Source: Penium margaritaceum
Taxonomy: Eukaryota; Streptophyta; Zygnematophyceae; Desmidiales; Peniaceae
NCBI GenBank assembly: GCA_023375785.1
Contig: SZWC01000527.1
Coordinates: forward strand, 253,726 to 275,018
Reading direction: 5' to 3'
DNA length: 21,293 bases
Shown here: in pieces, positions 1-7,967 of the stretch
How the letters are laid out: every line of letters begins with the position of its first letter
How positions within the stretch are numbered: position 1 is the first letter of the stretch
Program-made: the position numbers and the translations under genes
The notes under the pieces: model-generated
Told to the model about the DNA's origin: nothing
Databases searched by the model: none
Seen by the model: the letters and a program-made list of their open reading frames with translations, nothing else

Positions 1-25
1 CCCCCCCCCCCCCCCCCCCCCCCCC
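1..25. repeat. Poly(C) homopolymer at window start
   Basis: The first 25 bases are all C, followed by a C/A-rich stretch. Long C runs recur at about 867-879, 5697-5708 and 6512-6530, so C homopolymers are a habit of this genome. Such a run at the very start may also mark an assembly break. Confidence 0.9.
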
Positions 26-60
26 ACACCCAGACCCCCAAACCCAATTCTTTATATTCA

Positions 61-764
61 TTAGCAAAGCGTACACAAATCGTCATCCAAACCCACCGGC
101 GCTCCATCGTATCCCTCCTCTTCATCGTGACTGTCACTGTCAATCACGTGCTCCACGCCATGGACACCGTCCTTACCCCCCTTCTCTGCGTCACGGTCGT
201 CGTCGCTGACGCCCTCGTCGTCGTCATGGACCTCTTCGTCGGCCTTGACGACTTGCCTCTCCTGCAGCCCGCTCTCAACCTAGACACAGGAGATGAACAA
301 AGTACAAGGAAGTCAACGACGCTGCTCCGCATGTTGCATTCAAGCAAGTGTGCCCACGAGCCCATTCTTTAATGTCTCAAGCGAATTACGTGTGGTGTGG
401 AATGACAAGCACGACTTTAAAGCCACAGCTATTAATGAAACCCCATATACACAGCCAGTACAGTACGAACAGGTTCGACAACGCATTGTACAGATCTCAC
501 CTCGACACCCGCTGTACGCACAGGCCATGGTGTGCTCCAGTTAGGTCCTGCGCTCTCAACCACAGGCCTACGGCACCAGCCAGCTCCGCCCGCGCATTCA
601 TCCTGACGCGCCCAGCCTGGTCTTGCCGAGGGAGTACTCCGCGGTGAACGCCCCGGCGTAGGCTCCCCCGTGGCTACCGTCTGTTGCTCATGATGTGCAC
701 TCCCCTCGCCCGCCGTCTCGTACGCTCGTAAATCACCGCGCGGGGCTGCTCCTTCAGAAGACAT
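61..764 (-). CDS. Candidate two-exon 3' end of a minus-strand gene with acidic C-terminus
   Basis: I do not recognise this protein. Read on the minus strand, an open frame starts at an ATG (764-762) and reaches a GTGAGA donor at 500. A pyrimidine-rich tract ending in CTAG (acceptor at 281-280) lies 221 bases on. Both junctions are phase 0, so 764-501 joins 279-61 in frame and ends at TAA (63-61), about 160 residues in all. The second exon is very acidic, with runs such as DEEVHDDDEGVSDDD and HDEEEGYDGA, and ends LCTLC. Acidic tails are common in nuclear proteins. The real gene may begin farther upstream (see 674-901 and 1020-2287); the 764 ATG is only the first in this frame. The opposite-strand frame at 127-372 is its shadow. 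Confidence 0.27.
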
Positions 765-901
765 GGTTCAACGACAGTTTCAGCACTCCGCGTGTACTGT
801 CGTAGAAGTCGGACGTACAAGAACGGATCAATATCTTTAGCACGATGCGACCGGTAGTGTACAACGTGACCCCCCCCCCCACTCCCCTTCACTTTAGCAA
901 C
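674..901 (-). CDS. Exon-like minus-strand segment, possible methyltransferase motif X/I region
   Basis: A minus-strand frame opens right after a plausible acceptor (ACTTCGTAG, AG at 903-902) and runs to a TAG at 676-674. It contains a Gly run made by a C homopolymer, then HYRSHRAKDIDPFLYVRLLR and QYTRSAETVVEPC. The last pieces resemble the region in beta-class DNA methyltransferases where a lipid-like 'pLl..li..yt..gdtVlDPF' segment precedes the AdoMet-binding glycines, but the glycine motif itself is not visible. It overlaps the frame starting at 764 in a different phase, so either an intron or a frameshift lies here. The family assignment is weak inference. Confidence 0.2.
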   Translation of the reverse strand, partial: VAKVKGSGGGGHVVHYRSHRAKDIDPFLYVRLLRQYTRSAETVVEPCLLKEQPRAVIYERTRRRARGVHIMSNRR

Positions 902-1019
902 CTACGAAGTCGAGACCACGCTCTTGGTTCGATTTAACAGGTAGGACTACTACAAGAAAATTATTCTGACTTCACCCGTTCTTCCATGTGTATTTCGCAT
1001 TACGTCCAGCGGTGAATAA

Positions 1020-1477
1020 TCAATGGCAAACCAGGTTCCTTGCCTTTTTTGGCTCGCTTACAGTTATTGTCATTTGTGCATGCCAACCTCGGAATATGAA
1101 AGGAAAACAGGCAAATGTGGTCCAAATGTTATGAAAACGTACATGGCCATCAGCATGAACACTCCTTGTCCTGTCTAAAGTTTTTTGGTCTACAATCTCG
1201 CACACCAGAGTGGGTCCGGATGGACCCATGGCCGCCAGTGTGGCGGGCACCATGCAGGACGGCGATGCGGCGGTCTGACACCCATGAGCCAGCACATGTT
1301 GTATGGGTCCGCAGGAAGCGGGCCGAGTCCTTTGGAGTCCCACATGCGCTTGATGTTAACCCAGCCGACCCACGCATCGTACAGGTCCATGTGGCAAGTG
1401 TCGTCGTCAAGATCCGCCCATTTCTCGAGTGGTGGCAATGGACGTCCCTTTAATGACAAGTGGTGCGTCGACGCCAT
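1020..1477 (-). pseudogene. Minus-strand protein-like segment with a DPYN motif, possibly methyltransferase-derived
   Basis: Two overlapping minus-strand frames (1477-1190 and 1343-1020) each look protein-like over part of their length. The first has MDLYDAWVGWVNIKRMWDSK, then ADPYNMCW (1312-1289), which resembles motif IV (DPPY) of N6-adenine/N4-cytosine DNA methyltransferases with one proline lost. The second continues with VPATLAAMGPSGPTLVCEIV, similar to the hydrophobic strand that follows DPPY in that class. They are in different phases only about 45 bases apart, too close for an ordinary intron, so a frameshift is likely. Upstream, a GTGAGT donor at 1760 and an AAAG acceptor at 1449-1448 would join 1874-1761 to 1447 onward in phase 0. 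Function is a guess from two short motifs. Confidence 0.2.
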
Positions 1478-1626
1478 GACAGGAAAATGAATACAATGTG
1501 GTTAACAAGTTGCAAATGACAGAGAGCTACCTTCTGAACCCGTTTTATGAGCTCCGTTCGCGCTACAGATGGCGTTCCGTACCCTTCCCATCATGTCACA
1601 TCAACATGGGTCGTTGTCCTCAGGGA

Positions 1627-1650
1627 GTTGGCGGTCGGCGTACCGCCAAC
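1627..1650. repeat. Perfect 9-bp hairpin
   Basis: GTTGGCGGT (1627-1635), a six-base loop, then its exact reverse complement ACCGCCAAC (1642-1650). It lies in a presumed intron or spacer of the minus-strand segments. No function is assigned. Confidence 0.6.
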
Positions 1651-1658
1651 CGCCATCA

Positions 1659-1904
1659 CTAGTCAGCTACGCTGACGAGGAACTGCTCGGTTGCCATCAG
1701 GGAGGCCATGTCATCTGTCGCAACGATATCCGACGACACGTGTTTAATGCCTCGACTCACAAAACAAAGCTTTGCAAAGTTTTCATGCAAACGTAGAGCG
1801 ATATATGTCAAACTTAGATCGGAGAGAACATGGTTTGTGCAGAATATTTTCCGAACGAGCTGTCTCTGCTGCACCTCCGCCGGAGGTTTGGGGACGTACC
1901 CGCG
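1659..1904 (-). CDS. Exon-like minus-strand segment, unknown
   Basis: On the minus strand the frame from 1904 gives RGYVPKPPAEVQQRQLVRK and continues hydrophobic/basic to LHENFAKLCF. A consensus donor GTGAGT (1760-1755) follows, and past it the frame ends at a TGA/TAG cluster near 1659. The donor is phase 0 and matches a phase-0 acceptor at 1449-1448. I do not recognise the protein. The segment could be an upstream exon of the same gene as the DPYN segment. Confidence 0.2.
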   Translation of the reverse strand, partial: RGYVPKPPAEVQQRQLVRKIFCTNHVLSDLSLTYIALRLHENFAKLCFVSRGIKHVSSDIVATDDMASLMATEQFLVSVAD

Positions 1905-2092
1905 CTTAGACGAAGGGGTCTGATCCGTTACTATTTACGACCGAGCGAATAGTGCACGGTCTACGAAGCTATTCATTTATATCGATGCCCAGATGAGTAA
2001 TACTCTTTTACCGCGTGAGTGACTGATTGCTTTCTCAACTTCGCGGATGCACAATGAGTAATCGTTGAGATCTGTAGGGTACAGAGGCCCAT

Positions 2093-2287
2093 TCATAAAT
2101 CTATTTCAGTGGGATATCGCGTCTGATCCATCAGGTACACGTTGGCTAGTCCATCACGTATTGCGACGAACAGTTTATTCTGCACCAGCCACGAATACGG
2201 ACCCTTTCCACTGATTACGGCTAGGCCATCAACACGGTCTCTGACCTCTCTTCTGGGACCAACAGCCCCCCAGATGTTGCCCCCCAT
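2093..2287 (-). CDS. Exon-like minus-strand segment, unknown
   Basis: The minus-strand frame starting at an ATG (2287) contains VISGKGPYSWLVQNKLFVAI and ends DQTRYPTEIDL before a TGA at 2095-2093. Its amino-acid composition looks like a folded protein, but I know no family for it. It is directly followed on the minus strand by a possible acceptor (CCCTACAG near 2072). Another protein-like minus-strand frame runs from about 2639 to 2229, antisense to the first exon of the transposase gene; one of the two overlapping readings must be chance. Confidence 0.18.
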   Translation of the reverse strand: MGGNIWGAVGPRREVRDRVDGLAVISGKGPYSWLVQNKLFVAIRDGLANVYLMDQTRYPTEIDL

Positions 2288-2478
2288 TTCGGCACCCGTG
2301 GTTTGTCGATCTCACTTGTCCCAACACACCGACACAGGCGTTCGATGGTACTTCCTGAAGCTCATCAGCTTCAGCTAGTCCCGTAATCTCCACGGTACCG
2401 GTGAGTCGCACAGCGGTCCACCCTGCCAACCTTGTCAACCGTGAAACCACGCATACATCCCGCCTTCCAGGTGGTCCA

Positions 2479-5338
2479 ATGAGCGCAGTACCCGCTCTGA
2501 GCCGTCCTTCGAGAGCAACCGTTGACGCTGACGATGACCAGAGCTGTTCTATCCTGCCAAAGGAGCTGCAGTTCCTTTTCCTGTCCATCATGACACGTGC
2601 CCAGGGAGACTGCCGATCGGTCTTTGAAGATGTCGCCAAAGGGTTGATTCAAGCCAATGGCTCCGACGAACTCCCATGTAAGAGACGGATTACAGTTGAC
2701 CTTTGCATCAGCGAAGCCTGGTTCCTACGCACAACCATTGAACGAATCAAGGCAATTGATTTTGACGCCGCATTCAAAGCGGCGAACCACGGAGCGGTGG
2801 CAATGTCACGTATTCAGCATTGCGTGAACTGTCAGCGCATGGACGGTTCCCATCAACAGCTCGTGGTGAAATCTACCCCAGAGAATCGACATTGCCTTTT
2901 TATGCTGTCCGGGGGTGTCATCACTTGGGGAAAGATACACACCAAGTCGTGCACGTCCTGTTCTCTCCAGTACTGGCCTTCTTGGATCAAACACCCGGAC
3001 GGCAGCCGGCAACAGTATTGCACGGGGTTTGATGACAGGGACTTTTTCCAGTTCAAGGAGGACACAATTTTTGAGAAACAGATGTTCACGCAATTTGAGA
3101 ACGAGCTGTACGTGATGATTGCCAGTCACACTCTAACATGAACGTTTCATCATACGTCGTGCTAACCTCTCGCATTACGTTGCCGTGGAGTCCGTGCAGG
3201 TTTTTCGCCCAGATGTCGTTTGTGGGCAAGGCGAACATATACAATGCAACGCACGAGCACGAAGCGAATTACCTATTCGCAAGTGACGTTAACCGACGAA
3301 GAGATCGACCTACTCTTAACCACCAACAATTTGAAGAGGCTTTCATCGCATGGCGTTTGATCGAGATTGTGAACGAGGTTGATGTAGCCCTGACGGCGAA
3401 ACTGGATCTGAGATGGAGGACGACAACTCTCTGCAAAATGGTGAGGGGAAGAAGGGGAAAAACGATCCCAATGAGTATCGTTGTCCGTACATTTGACAAC
3501 TCGGTTCAATGTTGGACCATGCAGGTTGTACCAAGGCTTCGGGAAGTCATGACGACCAAGGCGCATCAACACAGGTGTGCGATGCCCTTTTCTGGTGATG
3601 CGTTTTCCATAGATGGCAATGCCAAACTGTACCGTGCTCGCTGTTCTTACAAGGACATACCGTACGCTACCACCGTACATGGACGCACATTGTACGGCTG
3701 TGATGAGACGCCGGTTGGAAAGTCAGGGTTCTGTCATGCACACCAGCCAGACAGTTCGAAACGGAGAGAGGAGATGGAGGTAGAGGTAGCAGAGCAAGTC
3801 GAGGAGTATTGGGTCGCGAAGAGGCGTACCCGAAGCCAAAAGGATGTGTACAGAATTGAAAAAGTTGTCGGCGCAAAAGTGATGAAGGTAAGTGATGATG
3901 TAATGACGTTTTATGATGTTCCATGACTGCGTCGTTCACCATATCCCTGGTTTCTGTATGAAATGTCGACCTACAGGGGCTCACTTATTATCGCATCAAA
4001 TGGCATGGGTACCCGTCGAGCGAGAACACTTGGGCGCTGGAGTCAGACATTTTGGACAAACAAGTCATCGTGGATTTCCTTTCAAACAACACAACTTCGA
4101 GAGAGGTGAGAGAGAAGGGTATTGCGGAACTTGATTTCGAGATCGACGCCATGCCCAACAGACTGGAGTGTGCAAAGGACTTTCCCAAGATGGACTCCCA
4201 TACCTCAGGTGCTACATGGCGTACCCATTTCTTCAATGCTAATCCTCGCTACATTTTTTTTCTCTTGCTCGACCCCTAATCGACAACATCCCATCCATGT
4301 GTCCTCTGATGTATTACCCTTGCTACTCGCAGGAGCACTCCATGCCGTCTGGACCTGCTGTGGGTACCCCTTCCCCTTTTTTGAGATGGTCAGCTCGGAG
4401 TCTCTCACCATGGTGCTCCATTACATCTGTGAGACCTTCTCGGAAAAGCCTCTTCCCCGCTTTGTGTACTACGACTATATGTGTGGTCTTGCACGATTTG
4501 CCCAGTCACACGGCAGAGAGCAATTCCCAAAGATTGCGGAATTCATCAACGACGTTCGCAAGCGAAGTTCGTAAACCTCTCACAGGTGCAATGCGGTACT
4601 TCCTTGTGGGAACGATTCCTAACTAGTTTGCGTTGTGCAGTTGACGAGTTTCATTTCCGCGGTCACAAGGACGAGTGGTGCAAGCGAAACTGTGATCCGT
4701 CTCTCGATCCCGAGGTCGATCAAATTAACACCTCCATCTCAGAGCAACAGTTTTCTAGACTCAGCAGATACACACATATCCTCCGGTACACGAACAAGGA
4801 ACATTTCCACTTCATACTTCTCCTGATACTACATCGCAAGCAGCTTTCATTGGAAAAGAATGTTGAAAAAGAGTCAGGTATGACTGTGCCATCTCAATTT
4901 CTACCATGGTTCAACACGCACATCGTCCACGGTGTGTCTTACACTATGGTCATTTCGATGCAGTACTTGCCTCCAAGGACCCGCTTAAGTTCAATGAAAT
5001 GTTGAAGAAACGACTTTCAGCTACCTCGCGGCAAGGTACCAAACCTTAGGTGTATCACTCATCCTAGGCATGTTACCATTCTGGTCCAATGTAATTACTA
5101 CTTCTGTTGTTTTCCATTGTGTAGGTCGATCGTCTACAGTTGTCCCTAACGTGGATGATTCTGTGGAAGGTGTGTGACACCCAATGTGGTTGCATGCTTG
5201 AAACCAGACCATCTTTTTCACACAATTGATCGTTTTTGTTATGTTGCAGGACTGCATCAAAGCGACGGAGTACCGGAGAACAATTTGCGTCGGACCACCC
5301 GTGGAAGAGGACGTAAGAGGAGAGCTGGAAAACGTTGA
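2479..5338 (+). CDS. KDZ-superfamily transposase with internal chromodomain (eight exons)
   Basis: Likely DDE/RNase H-fold transposase of the Kyakuja-Dileera-Zisupton superfamily, acting in the nucleus to cut and join element ends. Proposed exons: 2479-3107, 3200-3887, 3977-4208, 4333-4570, 4627-4877, 4964-5035, 5125-5169, 5250-5338. All junctions are GT-AG with matching phase, giving 747 residues. Residues 115-181 hold a Cys cluster (CVNC, CTSC, YC) typical of the CxC modules. First catalytic Asp is D348 in SIDGNAKLYR; a C/H cluster (C377, C388, H389, H391) follows. A chromodomain covers about 426-474. Second Asp is D564 in FVYYDYMCGLARF; Glu is E635 in NTSISEQQFSRLSRY, after the diagnostic DEFHFRGHKDEWCKRNC. 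The C-terminus is basic (RRTTRGRGRKRRAGKR), probably nuclear-localising. The 2479 ATG is the first in a frame open from 2359; an upstream exon or later start is possible. Family is well supported by motifs; exon ends are by eye. Confidence 0.82.
3108..3199 (+). other. Intron 1 of the KDZ gene
   Basis: GTACGT donor, GTGCAG acceptor, 92 bases, phase 2. Joining gives ENEL then FFAQMSFVGKANIYN, continuing the family's conserved Phe-rich segment. Without removal the frame hits a stop at 3139-3141. Confidence 0.75.
3846..4081 (+). other. Chromodomain encoded across exons 2 and 3
   Basis: After splicing this reads VYRIEKVVGAKVMK / GLTYYRIKWHGYPSSENTW / ALESDILDKQVIVDFL. The three aromatic-cage positions known from HP1-type chromodomains are kept: Tyr in VYRIEK, Trp and Tyr in IKWHGY. 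Methyl-lysine (for example H3K9me) binding is therefore plausible. Chromodomains are known as targeting modules on integrases of chromoviruses (Ty3/gypsy); here one sits within a DNA transposase. Confidence 0.8.
3888..3976 (+). other. Intron 2, inside the chromodomain
   Basis: Consensus GTAAGT donor and CTACAG acceptor, 89 bases, phase 0. Joining fuses YRIEKVVGAKVMK to GLTYYRIKWHGYPSSENTW, which rebuilds a textbook chromodomain. This is the strongest single piece of evidence for the splicing model. Confidence 0.85.
4209..4332 (+). other. Intron 3 of the KDZ gene
   Basis: GTGCTA donor, pyrimidine-rich 3' end and CTCGCAG acceptor, 124 bases, phase 1. Joining gives HTSG then ALHAVWTCCGYP, matching the family's conserved 'GxLAxxxPCG' segment. 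Confidence 0.75.
4571..4626 (+). other. Intron 4 (boundary ambiguous)
   Basis: Two phase-correct choices exist. GTAAAC (4571) to CTAACTAG (ends 4626) removes 56 bases and keeps a CTAAC branch-like word. GTTCGT (4567) to TTGTGCAG (ends 4640) removes 74 bases. They differ by a few residues before DEFHFRGHK. The first has the better donor, the second the more usual acceptor and length. Confidence 0.55.
4878..4963 (+). other. Intron 5 of the KDZ gene
   Basis: GTATGA donor, GATGCAG acceptor, 86 bases, phase 1. Joining gives EKES then VLASKDPLKFNEMLKKRL. Confidence 0.6.
5036..5124 (+). other. Intron 6 of the KDZ gene
   Basis: GTACCA donor and a T-rich tract ending GTGTAG, 89 bases, phase 1. It joins SATSRQ to GRSSTVVPNVDDSVEG. 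Confidence 0.55.
5170..5249 (+). other. Intron 7 of the KDZ gene
   Basis: GTGTGT donor and a T-rich tract ending GTTGCAG, 80 bases, phase 1. It leads to the last exon with the basic tail and a TGA stop at 5336-5338. Confidence 0.55.
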
Positions 5339-5575
5339 ACCAGCCGATACCTGTTATATTAGATGACGTCCATTCTTTGGACCCATGTAGCTGACGTGGT
5401 TCAAATAGTTGTTCAAGAGTACCATGCTGCTCAATGTAGAGTGACTGTGACCAGTGAGTTGACTAACCACCACGGATCTCATTTTTTCATGATGCAAAGT
5501 CGTATTTTGGTCACACGTAGTTCCCCGCGTGAAGGAAGTTATCGAGGAAACACCACCGCAAAGAAACTCCCATGC
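5339..5575. other. Spacer downstream of the KDZ gene
   Basis: I see no gene here. The KDZ element's terminal repeat, if kept, should lie in this spacer or in the minisatellite beyond it. I could not match it by eye to an inverted copy upstream of 2479. Confidence 0.4.
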
Positions 5576-6600
5576 CAAGGCTCAGAATGCACTAAGTGAA
5601 CCAGTATGCCTCTTGTCCCCACGCCAAGGCCGAGAATACACTACGTGTATCTAGGCTGTACTGTTCCAATACACTCCTCATATACACTACCCAAAGCACC
5701 CCCCCCCTCCAATCCAAGCATACCTCTTGTCCTCACACCAAGGGCCAAAATACACTAAGTGTATTTAGGCCGTGCCCCCCCAGTACACTCCCCACATACA
5801 CTACCCCAATACACTCCCCCCCCCCAATCCAAGCTTGTTCTATTTCCTCACACCTAGGATTAGAATACACTTAGTGTATTTAGGATTTGCTGCTCCAATA
5901 CACTCCTCATATACACTACCCCAATACACTCCCCCCCCCCAATCCAAGCTTGTTCTATTTCCTCACACCTAGGATTAGAATACACTTAGTGTATTTAGGA
6001 TTTGCTGCTCCAATACACTCCTCATATACACTACCCCAATACACTCCCCCCCCCCAATCCAAGCTTGTTCTATTTCCTCACACCTAGGATTAGAATACAC
6101 TTAGTGTATTTAGGATTTGCTGCTCCAATACACTCCTCATATACACTACCCCAATACACTCCCCCCCCCCAATCCAAGCTTGTTCTATTTCCTCACACCT
6201 AGGATTAGAATACACTTAGTGTATTTAGGATTTGCTGCTCCAATACACTCCTCATATACACTACCCCAATACACTCCCCCCCCCCAATCCAAGCTTGTTC
6301 TATTTCCTCACACCTAGGATTAGAATACACTTAGTGTATTTAGGATTTGCTGCTCCAATACACTCCTCATATACACTACCCCAATACACTCCCCCCCCCC
6401 AATCCAAGCTTGTTCTATTTCCTCACACCTAGGATTAGAATACACTTAGTGTATTTAGGATTTGCTGCTCCAATACACTCCTCATATACACTACCCCAAT
6501 ACACTCCCCCTCCCCCCCCCCCCCCCCCCCTCCAATCCAAACCTGCCCCTTGTCCTCACACCAAGGATTAGAATACACTTAGTGTATGTAGGACATGACG
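5576..6600. repeat. 115-bp minisatellite, about nine units
   Basis: Anchored on the palindrome AATACACT-N-AGTGTATT, copies start at 5635, 5749, 5864, 5979, 6094, 6209, 6324, 6439 and 6572, with a degraded partial copy near 5585. Spacing is 114-115 bases except the last (133), which is lengthened by an expanded C run. The inner copies appear identical base for base, while the outer ones diverge. Each unit also carries several direct TACACT words, a C10 run and an AAGCTT site. The identical 66-residue frames it gives on the plus strand are by-products of the repeat. Confidence 0.95.
6512..6530. repeat. Expanded poly(C) run in last minisatellite unit
   Basis: Nineteen C in a row after CCCCCT, where the other units have about ten. 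This explains most of the longer spacing to the last palindrome. Confidence 0.9.
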
Positions 6601-6732
6601 TTCCAGTATAATTCGCACACCCAATATCAGTGTATGTGTTCTATGGTCTGGTGGCAACGGTAGAATTATTACATAATTGTCTACTAATATCCACAGTTAC
6701 GAGTGTACACGTTGATCGTAGTAAAGTACTGA

Positions 6733-6998
6733 CCATGGATTCCACTCGTCCCCTAGTGTATGTATGGCTACAAGCAATGTACAGTACACCCGATATGTAC
6801 AAGAAGTATTTCGTACACGACAATGACACGATACACAAATACTGTTGTGTATTCAGAACACTCGTCCATGGAATCCACTCGTCCCCTAGTGTATTCATGG
6901 TTACAAGTAATGTACAGTATACCCGATATGTACAAGTAGTATTTAGTACATGACATTGACATGAAACACAGAAACTAGTGTGTATACAGAACACAAGT
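6733..6998. repeat. Two tandem 133-bp units
   Basis: Units start at CCATGG 6733 and CCATGG 6866. Both share CACTCGTCCCCTAGTGTAT, ATGTACAGTAYACCCGATATG and a TCAGAACAC/ACAGAACAC end. They differ at scattered positions. They use the same AGTGTA/TACACT words as the 115-bp array but are a separate family. Confidence 0.85.
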
Positions 6999-7062
6999 TG
7001 TCATTATTATATTATGAAGTTTCTCATAAGGTATTACCATAACATACACTAGATGTTCTGTG

Positions 7063-7070
7063 TATAAAAA
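7063..7070 (+). promoter_or_regulatory. TATA-box-like sequence
   Basis: TATAAAAA lies just past the last AGTGTA-type words. No convincing plus-strand gene follows within several hundred bases, so this may be chance. Confidence 0.2.
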
Positions 7071-7145
7071 GCCCTCGATTAACCATACCTCCCATGGGTG
7101 TGGTCCAACCAACGTGGGGTGCTGGAGCTGGCTGCTGTGCGTCTG

Positions 7146-7967
7146 TCATCTCTGAGAAGATGTGTTATGCCCACTGAGGTGTAGTGACTGGTGTAGCAGA
7201 ATACGGCGGCACGTACAACGGCCCCCGATACAGCTTCTACTGATCACAGCTGTGGCGGTCCCTGGGCTACTGGTGGCATCGGTGGCAGTTGCAGTGAGGG
7301 TGGAACAAACGTGGCTGCTCCAAATGGGGTCGGCGTGTGTGACCCCCTGGGGACCTGCCTTGACTAGCAAGGTGGTTGGAGTTACTGGCCGAGTTGTGAG
7401 CAGGAGCGCGACTGGTAGGATGGCTGCTGCGCTGGCGGGGTCATGATATGCTGAAGGTGTGGGCATGCCCGCCAGTAGTATCCGGCTTGCCCGTAGTAGT
7501 TGCCGGTGTGTCCTTCTACGCCCCGCACACAACCTCGTCCTCTACCTGACCGTGCTCCTCCACCCCCTCCGCCTCATCCACCTGTGAAGCTAGAGCCTGT
7601 GGATGTGCCTACCGCCGCCTAATCGAAAAACACGATGGTGGTGGCGGTCTCAAAATCTCCTCCTTCCCCACGCAGAATAGTTGCGGAGTTCCTCAAACAC
7701 CTCTTCCTCATCCATACTCATGATATCTGTGATGCAGAGATTCATCAACAACGTCTGCTGGAACTCCAGCCACTCCAACACTAAGCAGGACGCACCAAGC
7801 GTCTTTTTCTATAGTCTGGAGAAAAAGTCCATTGATGCGTCCGAGTACTTTGTAATGTGTACTCCTGGCTTTGGAAACAACCTACATAGCTTGTCACGCA
7901 GAGCAATGACCAACGCCATCCCACGTGCCTCCTGTCGGGTGGAGAGGTGTTGACACGCCTCCTAGGT
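7146..7967 (-). pseudogene. Decayed C-terminal part of a Gag-like protein, minus strand
   Basis: Continuing on the minus strand past the 7968-8372 frame, protein-like pieces alternate between frames: TRQEARGMALVIALRDKLCR, then WLEFQQTLLMNLCITDIMSM followed by a DEEEVFEEL acidic patch, then a Gly/Arg-rich piece with GNYYGQAGYYW and a Pro/Gln-rich end. That order (helical core, then low-complexity basic/proline tail) fits a retrotransposon Gag C-terminus, but frames break several times. I see no CCHC knuckle. The plus-strand frames at 7162-7446 and 7681-7953 are shadows. Confidence 0.3.

Noticed and set aside
1100..1180. HxD motif (VHADGH) as a TET/JBP dioxygenase next to the KDZ gene
   Set aside because: No downstream His and Arg motifs or glycine-rich strand typical of the family; the surrounding frame is short.
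2479..5338. KDZ region as several separate short genes or frameshifted pseudogene pieces
   Set aside because: Every break can be bridged by a GT-AG intron with matching phase, and the joins restore conserved motifs.
5772..6571. Six nearly identical plus-strand frames of about 66-74 codons
   Set aside because: They recur every 115 bases because the minisatellite unit does; they are not genes.
5576..6600. CRISPR-like array (palindromic repeats at constant spacing)
   Set aside because: The sequence between palindromes is as conserved as the palindromes, so it is a tandem repeat without spacers, and the context is eukaryotic.
7162..7446. 94-codon plus-strand hydrophobic frame
   Set aside because: Antisense to the Pro/Gly-rich tail of the Gag-like remnant; composition explains it.
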